From NCBI GenBank assembly GCA_002409585.1, contig DHNP01000008.1, positions 69,748 through 86,008 on the forward strand: a stretch of 16,261 nt of DNA, written 5' to 3'. The stretch is from Ruminococcaceae bacterium UBA5413 (lineage in GTDB: Bacteria > Bacillota > Clostridia > Oscillospirales > Acutalibacteraceae). Shown piece by piece: positions 1 through 7,164 of the stretch. Under the pieces are notes generated by a model. It did not search any database, was not told the origin of the DNA, and saw nothing but the letters and a program-made list of their open reading frames with translations. Numbering within the stretch: position 1 is the stretch's first letter; each line of letters begins with the position of its first letter. The translations under genes were made by a program, and so were the position numbers.

Positions 1-1728
1 ATGTACGGCCGCCGCTACAACGAGGGCCTCCACCAGGCCATAGAGGCCAAGGAAGGCGTTAAGGTCGCGCACGAAAGCAAAACCCTCGCGACGATAACCT
101 TCCAGAACTACTTCCGCATGTATAAAAAGCTCTCAGGTATGACGGGCACCGCAATGACGGAAGAAGGGGAGTTCCGCCAGATATACGACCTCGACGTTGT
201 CGAGATACCTACAAATAAGCCCATGATACGCGAAGATATGCCCGACCTCGTTTACAAGACCGAAAAGGGCAAATTCAACGCTGTAATAAAAGATATCGAG
301 GAGCACAACAAGACCGGCCAGCCTGTGCTCGTAGGCACCATTTCCATAGAGAAGTCGGAGGAGCTCAGCAAGCTCCTGCATAAAACAGGCATAAAGCACG
401 AAGTCCTCAACGCAAAGTTCCACGAGCGCGAGGCGTACATCGTCGCCCAGGCGGGCCGCAAGGGAGCCGTCACCATAGCGACAAACATGGCTGGCCGCGG
501 CACCGACATAGTACTCGGCGGCAACTCCGAGTATATGTCAAAAGAGGAAATGCGCAAGAAAGGTTTTTCGGAGGAGCTTATAAACGAAGCGGACGCCCAC
601 TCCGAAACCGACGACCAGGATATCATCGACGCGCGCAGGGCTTTTAAAGAGTTTGACGACAAGTTCAAAGAGCAGACGAAAGCCGAGGCTGAAGAAGTCA
701 AGCAGGCGGGCGGCCTTTACATCATAGGCACCGAGCGCCACGAGTCACGCCGCATAGACAACCAGCTGCGCGGGCGCAGCGGCCGTCAGGGCGACCCGGG
801 CATGAGCCGTTTCTACATTTCCCTTGAAGACGACCTCATGCGCCTTTTCGGCGGCGACAGGATAACCGTTATGATGGATAAGCTTAACGTCGACGAAGAC
901 ACGCCTATAGAGCACAAGATACTTTCCAATACAATCGAAAGCGCACAGCGCAAAATAGAAGGCCGCAACTTCGGCATACGTAAAAACGTCCTGCAGTTTG
1001 ACGACGTTATGAACCGCCAGCGTGAGATTATCTACGGCCAGCGCGACCAGGTGCTTAACGGCGACAACATAAAACAGCAGATAATAAGCATGGTGGACCA
1101 GGCCATAGAAGACCAGGTCAAGCTTTTCATGCCGAGCGAGGGCGACCGCGACGCGTGGAACTTTAACGGCCTGCGCGACCGCTACATGGGATGGCTCCTT
1201 TCTGAAAAAGACCTTGTGTACACAGACGAGGAAAAACTCCGCCTTGAGCCTGAGGACGTGTCGAAAGAGCTTAAAAACAAAGCCCACGAAACGTATGAAA
1301 AGCGCGAGGAGCTTTTCGGTTCCGATATAATGCGTGAACTTGAGCGCGTGATACTGCTCAAAAACGTCGACACCGAGTGGATGGACCACATAGACGCCAT
1401 GGAAGAACTGAAAAAAGGCATAAACCTGCGTGCTTACGGCCAGAAGGACCCTGTCATAGAGTACAGGCTCGAAGGCTTCAACATGTTTGACGATATGATT
1501 GCGAATATACGCGAAAATACAGCGCGCATGATACTCACCGTGCAGATACGCACAAAAGAAGCGCCTAAGCGCGAGCAGGTGGCAAAGCCGACCGGCGAAG
1601 GCGCAGTCGGCGACGAGCCGCAGAAGCGCATGCCCGTGCGCAAAAAGAAAAAGCCCGGCCGCAACGACCCGTGCCCGTGCGGAAGCGGTAAAAAATACAA
1701 GAACTGCTGCGGCAGGTACGAGGACTGA
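1..1728 (+). CDS. secA: Protein translocase subunit SecA, C-terminal part (5' truncated by window)
   Basis: SecA is the cytosolic ATPase that drives preproteins through the SecYEG channel. The frame is open from the first base and begins inside the protein (GRRYNEGLHQAIEAKEGV is an internal SecA motif), so the ATG at position 1 is not the real start. About 575 residues remain of a usual 800-900. Visible are the second helicase domain with TNMAGRGTDIVLGG (about residues 164-177) and QLRGRSGRQGDPG (about 256-268), then the helical wing/scaffold region. The C-terminal zinc motif CPCGSGKKYKNCC (about 558-570) normally binds SecB or ribosomes. The Walker A/B motifs lie upstream of the window. An intrinsic terminator follows within 35 nt. 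Identification is near certain; only the 5' end is missing. Confidence 0.97.
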   Translation: MYGRRYNEGLHQAIEAKEGVKVAHESKTLATITFQNYFRMYKKLSGMTGTAMTEEGEFRQIYDLDVVEIPTNKPMIREDMPDLVYKTEKGKFNAVIKDIEEHNKTGQPVLVGTISIEKSEELSKLLHKTGIKHEVLNAKFHEREAYIVAQAGRKGAVTIATNMAGRGTDIVLGGNSEYMSKEEMRKKGFSEELINEADAHSETDDQDIIDARRAFKEFDDKFKEQTKAEAEEVKQAGGLYIIGTERHESRRIDNQLRGRSGRQGDPGMSRFYISLEDDLMRLFGGDRITVMMDKLNVDEDTPIEHKILSNTIESAQRKIEGRNFGIRKNVLQFDDVMNRQREIIYGQRDQVLNGDNIKQQIISMVDQAIEDQVKLFMPSEGDRDAWNFNGLRDRYMGWLLSEKDLVYTDEEKLRLEPEDVSKELKNKAHETYEKREELFGSDIMRELERVILLKNVDTEWMDHIDAMEELKKGINLRAYGQKDPVIEYRLEGFNMFDDMIANIRENTARMILTVQIRTKEAPKREQVAKPTGEGAVGDEPQKRMPVRKKKKPGRNDPCPCGSGKKYKNCCGRYED

Positions 1729-1760
1729 ACCGCTCTTACCCTTAAAGGAACATAAAAAAG

Positions 1761-1790
1761 CAGGCATCCGGACGGCCGGGTGCCTGTTTT
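1761..1790 (+). terminator. Bidirectional intrinsic terminator between secA and ptsI
   Basis: An 11-bp stem (CAGGCATCCGG with CCGGGTGCCTG, one U-G wobble on the plus strand, loop ACGG) is followed by TTTT on the plus strand. It is preceded by AAAAAAG, so the minus-strand transcript reads stem then CTTTTTT. It lies between two convergent genes and probably ends both. Confidence 0.85.
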
Positions 1791-1812
1791 GCTATGCTTT
1801 TAAGCCTTTAAT

Positions 1813-3450
1813 TTATTGCCTGAGGTCTGTGGAAAGCGCTTTCTTTTTTACTTCAAGTATTGACGAAGCCGCTACCGAAAGTTCGTCCACGCCTATTTTA
1901 AGGTAAAACTCCGTAAGGCCCGTGTCGGCCGCCGATTCGCCGCATATGCCTGCCGTTATGCCGGCTTTTTTCGCATTTCCGACAGTGTACTCTATCAGTT
2001 TCAGCACAGCAGGGTGGCGCTGGTCGTAGATTGCGGAGATTTTATCGTTCATCCTGTCGGCCGCAAGCGTGTACTGCGTAAGGTCGTTTGTACCTATGCT
2101 GAAAAAATCGGCCTCATGCGCGAACTCTCCGCTCTGCACTGCGGCGGCCGGCGTTTCTATCATTATGCCTGCCTTTACGCCGGGGTCGAACGGTATGTTT
2201 TCCTTTTTAAGGGCGGCTTTGACGTTTTCAAGTTCTTTTTTCGCTTCCCGTATCTCGCTTACGGAAATTATCATAGGGAACATTATTAAAAGCGTGCCGT
2301 AGGCCGAAGCGCGCATGAGCGCCCTCAGCTGCGTGCGGAACAGTTCCCTGCGGTCAAGGCAGATGCGTATGGCTCTGTACCCGAGAGCGGGGTTTTCTTC
2401 CTTAGGCAGGTTAAGGTAGGGGACCTTTTTGTCGGCTCCTATGTCAAGCGTGCGGATTATAACCGGCCTGCCGTCCATCTTTTCCAGTACTTCCCTGTAA
2501 GCCGCGAACTGCTCGTCTTCCGTAGGAAGCGCTTCATGCTTCATGTACAAAAATTCGCTGCGGAAAAGCCCTATGCCGTCGGCTCCGTTTCGCAGTGCAT
2601 CTCCAACGTCGGACGGGCTTCCTATATTTGCGTTTACCCTCATCCTGCGCCCGTCTTTTGTGACGGCTTCTTCGCCTGCAAGTTTTTCAAGGTCCCTGCG
2701 GTACTCTGTGTAGCCCTGCTCTTTTTTTCTGTATAGCTCAAGGGTTTCTTCCGACGGTTCGGTTATGACTGCGCCCTCCGAACCGTCCACTATAACCTCC
2801 ATGCCGTCGGCAACGGAGGCAAAAGCGTCCGAGAGGCCCACGACCGACGGTATGCCCATGGTGCGCGACAGTATGGCGGAGTGCGAGCTTTTCGAGCCGT
2901 TTTTCGTTATGATGGAAAGTATTTTGGATTTATCTACCCCTATGGTTTCACTCGGCGTAAGTTCTTCCGCCGCTACAATGCACGGCTCTTTAATGCCCGA
3001 AAGACCGCCTTCGCCCGTTTCACCCGTAAGGCAGCGTATAAGCCTTTTGGAAATATCTATGACGTCGGTTTTCCTGCCGCGCATATATTCGCTGTCCATA
3101 TTGGCGAACTTCTCCGCGAACTCATCACCCGTAGCCTGCACTGCATACTCCGCGCAGACTTTGCCTTTTGTTATCTTGGACTTTATGGAGCCGTAGTAAT
3201 CCTCGTCCTCCATCATCATCTTGTGTATCTGGAAAATCATAGAGTCTTCTTCGCCGACAAGCTTAAGCGATTTCAGGTATATACTGTTTAAGTCACTGAG
3301 TGCTTTCGCCCTTGCCGCGTCAAGGCGGGCAGTCTCGGCGGAGACATCTTCTATGGTGCGTTTTTCCGCCGTCTTTCCGCTTGCGCGGTACAGCATAACC
3401 TTTCCCGCGGCAATGCCGCCCGAGGCCGCTATTCCTTTTAGTTTTTCCAT
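1813..3450 (-). CDS. ptsI: Phosphoenolpyruvate-protein phosphotransferase (PTS Enzyme I)
   Basis: Enzyme I takes phosphate from PEP and passes it to HPr, starting the PTS sugar-uptake cascade in the cytosol. The 545-aa length suits the family (about 570). Order: N-terminal HPr-binding domain; swivelling phosphohistidine domain with the active His at about 190 in GSKSSHSAILSRTMGIPSVVG (E. coli His189); C-terminal PEP-binding barrel with SIGTNDLTQYTLAADRMN and the catalytic Cys in GICGESAAD. The latter reads CGESA rather than the usual CGEMA, a mild change. The ATG has AAGGAAG about 6 nt upstream. It lies 12 nt downstream of ptsH and is last in the operon antiterminator-EIIB-ptsH-ptsI. Confidence 0.96.
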   Translation of the reverse strand: MEKLKGIAASGGIAAGKVMLYRASGKTAEKRTIEDVSAETARLDAARAKALSDLNSIYLKSLKLVGEEDSMIFQIHKMMMEDEDYYGSIKSKITKGKVCAEYAVQATGDEFAEKFANMDSEYMRGRKTDVIDISKRLIRCLTGETGEGGLSGIKEPCIVAAEELTPSETIGVDKSKILSIITKNGSKSSHSAILSRTMGIPSVVGLSDAFASVADGMEVIVDGSEGAVITEPSEETLELYRKKEQGYTEYRRDLEKLAGEEAVTKDGRRMRVNANIGSPSDVGDALRNGADGIGLFRSEFLYMKHEALPTEDEQFAAYREVLEKMDGRPVIIRTLDIGADKKVPYLNLPKEENPALGYRAIRICLDRRELFRTQLRALMRASAYGTLLIMFPMIISVSEIREAKKELENVKAALKKENIPFDPGVKAGIMIETPAAAVQSGEFAHEADFFSIGTNDLTQYTLAADRMNDKISAIYDQRHPAVLKLIEYTVGNAKKAGITAGICGESAADTGLTEFYLKIGVDELSVAASSILEVKKKALSTDLRQ

Positions 3451-3462
3451 TTGCAGCTTCCT

Positions 3463-3720
3463 TTACAGATTTTCTTTGCAGAACGCTTCGATTTTCCTGC
3501 GGTCCCCTTCTTCATCTTTTCCGCTTATGGAAAACGAAATTACGTCGCCTGACTTTGTGTTAAGGCCCAGCACGGCAAAAAGCTTAGTCGCATCCGCTGA
3601 CTTGCCGTTCCCCGAAACAGTGATTTTGGAAGTGCAGCTTTGTGCCGTTTTTACGAGCATACCCGCAGGGCGTGCGTGCAGCCCCGTTCCGTTAGTTATC
3701 TTATACTCAAACGATACCAT
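3463..3720 (-). CDS. ptsH: Phosphocarrier protein HPr with Lys at position 46
   Basis: HPr relays phosphate from Enzyme I to the sugar-specific EIIA proteins. The 85-aa product has the canonical GLHARPA with His15 (codon CAC at 3676-3678) and Arg17. Aligned without gaps to Bacillus HPr, position 46, the HPr-kinase target Ser in a KSIMG motif, is Lys (AAG, 3583-3585) within DATKLFAVLGL. The catalytic site is therefore intact, but the catabolite-repression site appears absent. A strong ribosome site (AGGAGG) lies 6-7 nt before the ATG. ptsI follows after 12 nt. Confidence 0.95.
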   Translation of the reverse strand: MVSFEYKITNGTGLHARPAGMLVKTAQSCTSKITVSGNGKSADATKLFAVLGLNTKSGDVISFSISGKDEEGDRRKIEAFCKENL

Positions 3721-3744
3721 GATAATTCCTCCTGTATTTGTTTT

Positions 3745-3772
3745 ATTTTATAAAATAATTTTTATAATGCAA
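3745..3772 (-). promoter_or_regulatory. Possible internal promoter for ptsH-ptsI
   Basis: On the minus strand TTGCAT (3767-3772), a 16-nt spacer and TAAAAT (3745-3750) lie in the AT-rich gap before ptsH. The match is partial. It would let HPr and Enzyme I be made when the upstream antitermination switch is closed, which makes biological sense, but it could be chance in AT-rich DNA. Confidence 0.3.
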
Positions 3773-4042
3773 TCATAATGCGCTTTTATGCGCTTTCAAA
3801 ATATTCTCAAGGCTTTCTTTTACGGCTGCGGCCCGAGGCCCGTAAGCCACCTCAACGGTGCGGCCTTTCCTTATTACGGCGAGGGCGCCGCTTCTGCCCA
3901 GCATGCTGTCCGACACGGCGCGGGGGTCCCTTACGGTTACCCGCAGCCGGGTAAGGCAGCTGTCAAGGCTTACTATGTTGCCGCCGCCGCCCAGCCCTTC
4001 GGCAGCGAGCTTCGCCGCGGCCCCGCCTGATGTGTTGGCCAT
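3773..4042 (-). CDS. Stand-alone PTS EIIB domain (glucose/sucrose family)
   Basis: EIIB domains carry phosphate on a cysteine and pass it to the sugar during transport, or to PRD regulators. The 89-aa product is one EIIB domain: NIVSLDSCLTRLRVTV contains the phospho-accepting Cys at about residue 29, followed by the conserved LGRSGALAVIRKGRTVEVAYGPRA. In this family EIIB is normally fused to a membrane EIIC (and often EIIA); here neither is fused or adjacent. I chose the ATG at 4042 because GGAG(G) lies 2-3 nt upstream and AAGGAA about 12 nt upstream. A GTG at 4054 would add four residues but its Shine-Dalgarno match is only 1 nt away. It lies 44 nt downstream of the antiterminator gene, in the same operon, so it may phosphorylate that antiterminator instead of a sugar. 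Confidence 0.85.
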   Translation of the reverse strand: MANTSGGAAAKLAAEGLGGGGNIVSLDSCLTRLRVTVRDPRAVSDSMLGRSGALAVIRKGRTVEVAYGPRAAAVKESLENILKAHKSAL

Positions 4043-4086
4043 ATCCTCCGGCACTTCCTTTTTATTTAAAATTTATCCCTGCGCAC

Positions 4087-4923
4087 TCAGCCGCCGTCCG
4101 GCAGCTGCTGGCGCAGCTGCTCAACGGCTACCGTCAGGAAGTCCATATCTCCCGGCGAGAGCGCGCGGCCCTTTTCGTTTAATACCATGCCGTTTATACT
4201 TTCGGCTACGGCCCTGCTTTCAGGCAGGGCTGCGGCAATGCCGCACTCAGGCGGCATTGAGAACGGATGATGCCCGCCGCTGAAATTTATTATGCTGCTG
4301 GCCGACAAAACGAAAGCCCTGACGGCAGGTGAGTTTTTTGACAAAAGCTGCCTGTCGTCCTTAAAAATTATTTTTACTATCTCGTTAAGTATCCGTATGT
4401 CTTTTAACGAAGCCGAGACCGGAGTGTTGCTTTTTGCCGAGTGGAAATGCAGCGCAATAAAGCCCGCCTCGCCGCTGCCGAGGTTTATGCCGAGTTTTTC
4501 CTTTACCGTACTTACCGCTTTCTGCGCTTCTCCGTATTCGTCTGAGTAAAAAACCGATATCTCGTTTATAAACGGGTTCTCTATGGGGACGCCGAACTGC
4601 ACCCTGTTTATGGCAAAACAAATATGGTCGAAAAGTGCCGGGTAAAAGTTTTTATTTTTAATGGCAAGTTTTTTTTCAGCCGACGAAGCTATGGTGCGCA
4701 CTACGCTTTTAATTTCTTCGTTGTCATATATCCTGCTGCTTATCTGCCCGCTGTTGTTAAGGAACTTTATGACTTCTTCCCCGCCCCTGTCGTCGGAGAT
4801 TTTTCCGCCGGGCCTGCCGCCGAAGCCGATGCCTTTTGACATTAGCACGAGCTGTTCCTGTGTGCCGGGCTCCCTGACGAGCACGACGTTGTTGTTTATC
4901 GCTTTTACAAGGACGTATTCCAT
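4087..4923 (-). CDS. BglG/LicT-family transcriptional antiterminator with degenerate PRD2
   Basis: Proteins of this family bind a ribonucleic antiterminator (RAT) in nascent mRNA and prevent an overlapping terminator from forming; PTS proteins control them by phosphorylating PRD domains. The 278-aa product has the RNA-binding CAT domain at about 1-56 (NNNVVLV, LMSKGIGFG, PGGKI). PRD1 (about 65-168) carries both regulatory histidines, His100 in LFDHICFAINR and His159 in FIALHFHSA, at the same numbers as LicT. PRD2 (about 172-275) lacks both expected histidines: AVRAFVLSASSIINF around 200-214 and DFLTVAVEQL at 261-270 replace the usual THL and TIHI patterns. The ATG has AAAGGGG 6 nt upstream. 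A RAT and terminator in its own leader indicate autoregulation. The effector sugar cannot be read from sequence. Confidence 0.92.
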   Translation of the reverse strand: MEYVLVKAINNNVVLVREPGTQEQLVLMSKGIGFGGRPGGKISDDRGGEEVIKFLNNSGQISSRIYDNEEIKSVVRTIASSAEKKLAIKNKNFYPALFDHICFAINRVQFGVPIENPFINEISVFYSDEYGEAQKAVSTVKEKLGINLGSGEAGFIALHFHSAKSNTPVSASLKDIRILNEIVKIIFKDDRQLLSKNSPAVRAFVLSASSIINFSGGHHPFSMPPECGIAAALPESRAVAESINGMVLNEKGRALSPGDMDFLTVAVEQLRQQLPDGG

Positions 4924-4942
4924 GCGGCACCCCTTTCCGGAA

Positions 4943-4992
4943 AAAATAAAGGCACAAACATAAAACCTCTGAGAAAAGGTTATGTTTATGCC
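4943..4992 (-). terminator. Leader terminator controlled by antitermination
   Basis: On the minus strand GGCATAAACATAACC (4992-4978) pairs with GGTTTTATGTTTGTGCC (4967-4951), with one U-G pair and a two-base bulge. TTTATTTTTT (4950-4941) follows. The 5' arm shares GGCATAAAC with the RAT, so the two structures exclude each other, as in sac, bgl and lic leaders. Confidence 0.85.
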
Positions 4993-5012
4993 TGATCGAA
5001 TCAGTTACACGC
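4984..5012 (-). promoter_or_regulatory. Ribonucleic antiterminator (RAT) element
   Basis: This 29-nt stretch on the minus strand begins GCGTGTAACTGATTCGAT and ends CAGGCATAAAC. It matches known BglG-family targets (GTTACTGAT...CAGGCAA...ACC) in length, in the CTGAT/ATCAG upper stem and in the AGGCA internal-loop segment. It lies in the leader of the antiterminator gene and overlaps the terminator's first arm. The likely ligand is the protein encoded at 4087-4923. Confidence 0.88.
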
Positions 5013-5044
5013 ATATAAGCTTAAACATTAAACTAAACATGAGC

Positions 5045-5073
5045 ATTATAATATAAAAATATTTTAATGTCAA
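5045..5073 (-). promoter_or_regulatory. Consensus sigma-A promoter of the PTS regulatory operon
   Basis: The minus strand has a perfect TTGACA (5073-5068), a 17-nt spacer and a perfect TATAAT (5050-5045). Transcription should start near 5038, leaving about 25 nt before the RAT. Such a strong promoter behind a conditional terminator means control is exerted on elongation. Confidence 0.88.
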
Positions 5074-5176
5074 TGAGTTTTTAAACAAAACTGCACATAG
5101 CCATCTGTGTAAAATGCACAGCTTTCCTTATCATTTATATATTTTACAAAATAAATATCATAATTTATCTAAGCCC

Positions 5177-5205
5177 TTTACTGTTTTTACCGTTTTATAT
5201 ATAAT
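5177..5205 (+). promoter_or_regulatory. Probable promoter of the cyclase-family gene
   Basis: TTTACT (5177-5182), a 17-nt spacer and TATAAT (5200-5205) lie 34 nt before the TTG start at 5239. The promoter is divergent from the PTS operon. The rest of the 315-nt gap (4924-5238) holds the RAT/terminator, the PTS promoter and a small inverted repeat at 5105-5121. Confidence 0.6.
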
Positions 5206-5238
5206 ATAGGCAAGAATTAAAAAGAGGGCGTATCCATT

Positions 5239-5817
5239 TTGAAGATAATAGATATTTCAAGCGAGATGTTTTCCGCCCCGCCGTACCCCGGTGACCCTAA
5301 GCCCTACCGCGACACGGTGCGGAGGATGGACATGGGCGACGGGTACAACCTTTCGGGCTTTTACGCCTGCTGCCACAGCGCGACGCACATGGACGCGCCG
5401 CTCCACTTCATAGAGGGCGGCACACCCGCGGACAAGATAGACATGAAACGGTGCTTCGGCCCGTGTTCCGTCATTGAAGCCGCCGGCACGGTTACAGGCG
5501 AGGATATAGATAAATTGCCGGCTTCGGTTAAAAAGCGGATAATCTTCAAAGGCGGCGGACGGGCGTTCCTTTCACGCAGCGCGGCGTTCGCGCTCGCCGG
5601 CGCCGGCGCTCTGCTCGTCGGCACGGATGCGCAGAGCATAGGCGCGGCACCGGAAGAAGCCCAGGCGCACAAAGAGCTGCTCGGCGCGGGCATACCCATA
5701 CTCGAGGGGCTCTGCCTTGACGGGGTGCCGGCCGGCAGCTACGTCATAGCGGCCTTTCCGCTTAAGCTCGGCGGGGCCGAGGCCGCGCCGGTACGCGCAG
5801 TACTGCTTTGCAGATAA
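5239..5817 (+). CDS. Cyclase family protein (kynurenine formamidase-like metal hydrolase)
   Basis: This family comprises small metal-dependent hydrolases, typified by arylformamidase; many bacterial members have unknown substrates. The 192-aa product shows the N-terminal KIIDISSEM, the metal motif HSATHMDAPLHF (His46, His50, Asp52, His56), GTDAQSIG (about 128-135), His144 and the C-terminal LEGLCLDGVPAGSYVIAAFPLKLGGAEAAPVRAVLL. Metal and catalytic positions look complete. The usual HGGTH is HSATH here. The start is a TTG with GAGGG 10 nt upstream, chosen because it restores the conserved N-terminus; the first ATG (residue 10) would cut it off. No kynurenine-pathway genes are nearby, so the substrate is unknown. 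Confidence 0.85.
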   Translation: MKIIDISSEMFSAPPYPGDPKPYRDTVRRMDMGDGYNLSGFYACCHSATHMDAPLHFIEGGTPADKIDMKRCFGPCSVIEAAGTVTGEDIDKLPASVKKRIIFKGGGRAFLSRSAAFALAGAGALLVGTDAQSIGAAPEEAQAHKELLGAGIPILEGLCLDGVPAGSYVIAAFPLKLGGAEAAPVRAVLLCR

Positions 5818-5829
5818 GGCGTCCGCCGT

Positions 5830-5849
5830 GGTGAAATCCACCTTTTTTT
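5830..5849 (+). terminator. Weak intrinsic terminator after the cyclase gene
   Basis: A short GGTG/CACC stem with loop AAATC is followed by seven T. The U-tract is good but the stem is only 4 bp, so termination may be partial. Confidence 0.35.
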
Positions 5850-5859
5850 ATGTTATAAT
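5831..5859 (+). promoter_or_regulatory. Probable promoter of the 391-aa gene
   Basis: GTGAAA (5831-5836, 4 of 6 matches), a 17-nt spacer and TATAAT (5854-5859) would start transcription near 5866. That is just before GGGAGG and the GTG at 5882, and it argues against a start at 5828. Confidence 0.5.
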
Positions 5860-5881
5860 ATTGCGTTGGGAGGCGGGTACG

Positions 5882-7057
5882 GTGAAAGTCGTCGACTTAA
5901 GGAATATCTTTACAAACTGCAACGATACGCTGATTGAAATAAACGATAACTCTATATTTTACGCTGAAGAAAAAGTAGAAGAAGGCCACAACAGCCTTTT
6001 CCTTTTGGAGTACAGCCGCCTTACCCGCCGTGAGCGTATAATAGCGAATTACTTCATAACAGACCCCGCTTACGTCCAGCATTTTTTCAGTTTTCCGGAA
6101 AGCATACTCGTTGTCATGGAGCGCGGCGGCGGAAAAGCGTGGGTCATGCGCGTCAACAAGCAGACAGGCGCGGAAACCAACATGGCCGACCTTAACTTCA
6201 TAGGTAACTTTATCGACTGCAAAGCCCTCAGCGAAAGCCACGTTTTGTTTTACACATCTGTTTCCGAAAAGGACCGCGGCATCTTTAACGAGTACAGGCG
6301 CCTGACGGGTTTTTCAAAAATAACGTACCTGTACGACGTTGACGAGGGCCGCTACTACTACGCGCGCGACCCGCGCATCTGCGGCGCGGGCTGCGGCGAC
6401 ATCATAGTTTACGACGCAAACGGTACGCGCCAGCTGCTCGTGCTGCAGCCGCACGGCAGCGAGGATGAAAAGAAAAAGTGCTACCGCAACATGCGCTGGC
6501 TCGGCGACAACATAAGCGACAACGTCTGGGTATGCCCTTTGTTTGACTTTATAGTTTCGGTTAAGTCCGGAGAAGAAAAGAACCCGCTTGAGCTTATCCT
6601 GAGCGCCGGCACAAACGGCCTTGTGCGTTACGCCGGCATGGACGGCGTAAACATATACTTCAGGGCGAAGTATTACCCTACGGGTGACCAGCGGCTCTGC
6701 GCGTACAACAAAGAAACCGGCAGAAAAAGCGTTGCCGCGGCGCTCAACCTGGCAGAAGGGGAAAAAGACGCTTTTTTCAGCATAGACCCGTCAGGCGGGC
6801 GAGCCTTTAAAATAACCGACGCCGGCGACTACTGCGCCGTTAAGGGCATACTTAACTCTGCTGTGGACACGCGCTACTCAAAGGAGCTCGGCCGGTTCAT
6901 AACATGCATAGACAGCAGGTACATCATAGCAAGGTACGTGCTCTCGGACGGCGTTGATTCTTTTGAGTTCAACTCCATTTACGATATTGAAACAAAGTCA
7001 CAGAAAAACTACGAGTGCAGCTGCACTGTGTGCGGTGACACGGTTGTCATGTACTGA
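5882..7057 (+). CDS. Unrecognised 391-aa cytosolic protein, possibly beta-propeller-like
   Basis: I do not recognise this protein. No signal peptide or membrane span is visible, so it is probably cytosolic. It is rich in short beta-like segments ending in charged turns, for example SIFYAEEKVEEGHNSLFLLEYS, ILVVMERGGGKAWVMRVNKQTG, VNIYFRAKYYPTGDQRLCAYNKETG and FNSIYDIETKSQKNYE. This hydrophobic-strand/turn rhythm resembles WD/TolB-type propeller blades, but no family motif is clear. It contains several cysteines, including CSCTVCG near the C-terminus. The GTG at 5882 is preferred because GGGAGG lies 8 nt upstream and a TATAAT lies before it. It stands between the cyclase gene and coaX, with its own probable promoter. 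Confidence 0.75.
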   Translation: MKVVDLRNIFTNCNDTLIEINDNSIFYAEEKVEEGHNSLFLLEYSRLTRRERIIANYFITDPAYVQHFFSFPESILVVMERGGGKAWVMRVNKQTGAETNMADLNFIGNFIDCKALSESHVLFYTSVSEKDRGIFNEYRRLTGFSKITYLYDVDEGRYYYARDPRICGAGCGDIIVYDANGTRQLLVLQPHGSEDEKKKCYRNMRWLGDNISDNVWVCPLFDFIVSVKSGEEKNPLELILSAGTNGLVRYAGMDGVNIYFRAKYYPTGDQRLCAYNKETGRKSVAAALNLAEGEKDAFFSIDPSGGRAFKITDAGDYCAVKGILNSAVDTRYSKELGRFITCIDSRYIIARYVLSDGVDSFEFNSIYDIETKSQKNYECSCTVCGDTVVMY

Positions 7058-7103
7058 CGGCGCGGCCTGATTTTTTTACATATGTTTTTCTTTTATTTTA
7101 GCG

Positions 7104-7132
7104 TTGCATCTTGCATATAAAGTTGCTATAAT
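7104..7132 (+). promoter_or_regulatory. Promoter of coaX (extended -10)
   Basis: TTGCAT (7104-7109), a 17-nt spacer and TGCTATAAT (extended -10, TATAAT at 7127-7132) place the start near 7139. That gives an 85-nt leader before coaX. Confidence 0.65.
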
Positions 7133-7164
7133 GCTCTTATGCTTTTTCCTGGGCGGACTTTCCC

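Noticed and set aside
745..1767. A 340-codon minus-strand open frame opposite secA
   Set aside because: It lies entirely antisense to well-conserved SecA motifs, lacks a ribosome site and has no family features; it arises from codon bias of secA.
5105..5121. CTGTG-n7-CACAG inverted repeat upstream of the PTS promoter, considered as a CcpA cre site
   Set aside because: It lacks the cre core (CG centre and TGNAA half); short repeats of this size are expected by chance in AT-rich DNA.
5828..5881. Upstream GTG start for the 391-aa gene
   Set aside because: It lies before the TATAAT at 5854-5859 and inside a hairpin with a T-run; GTG at 5882 has a proper ribosome site.
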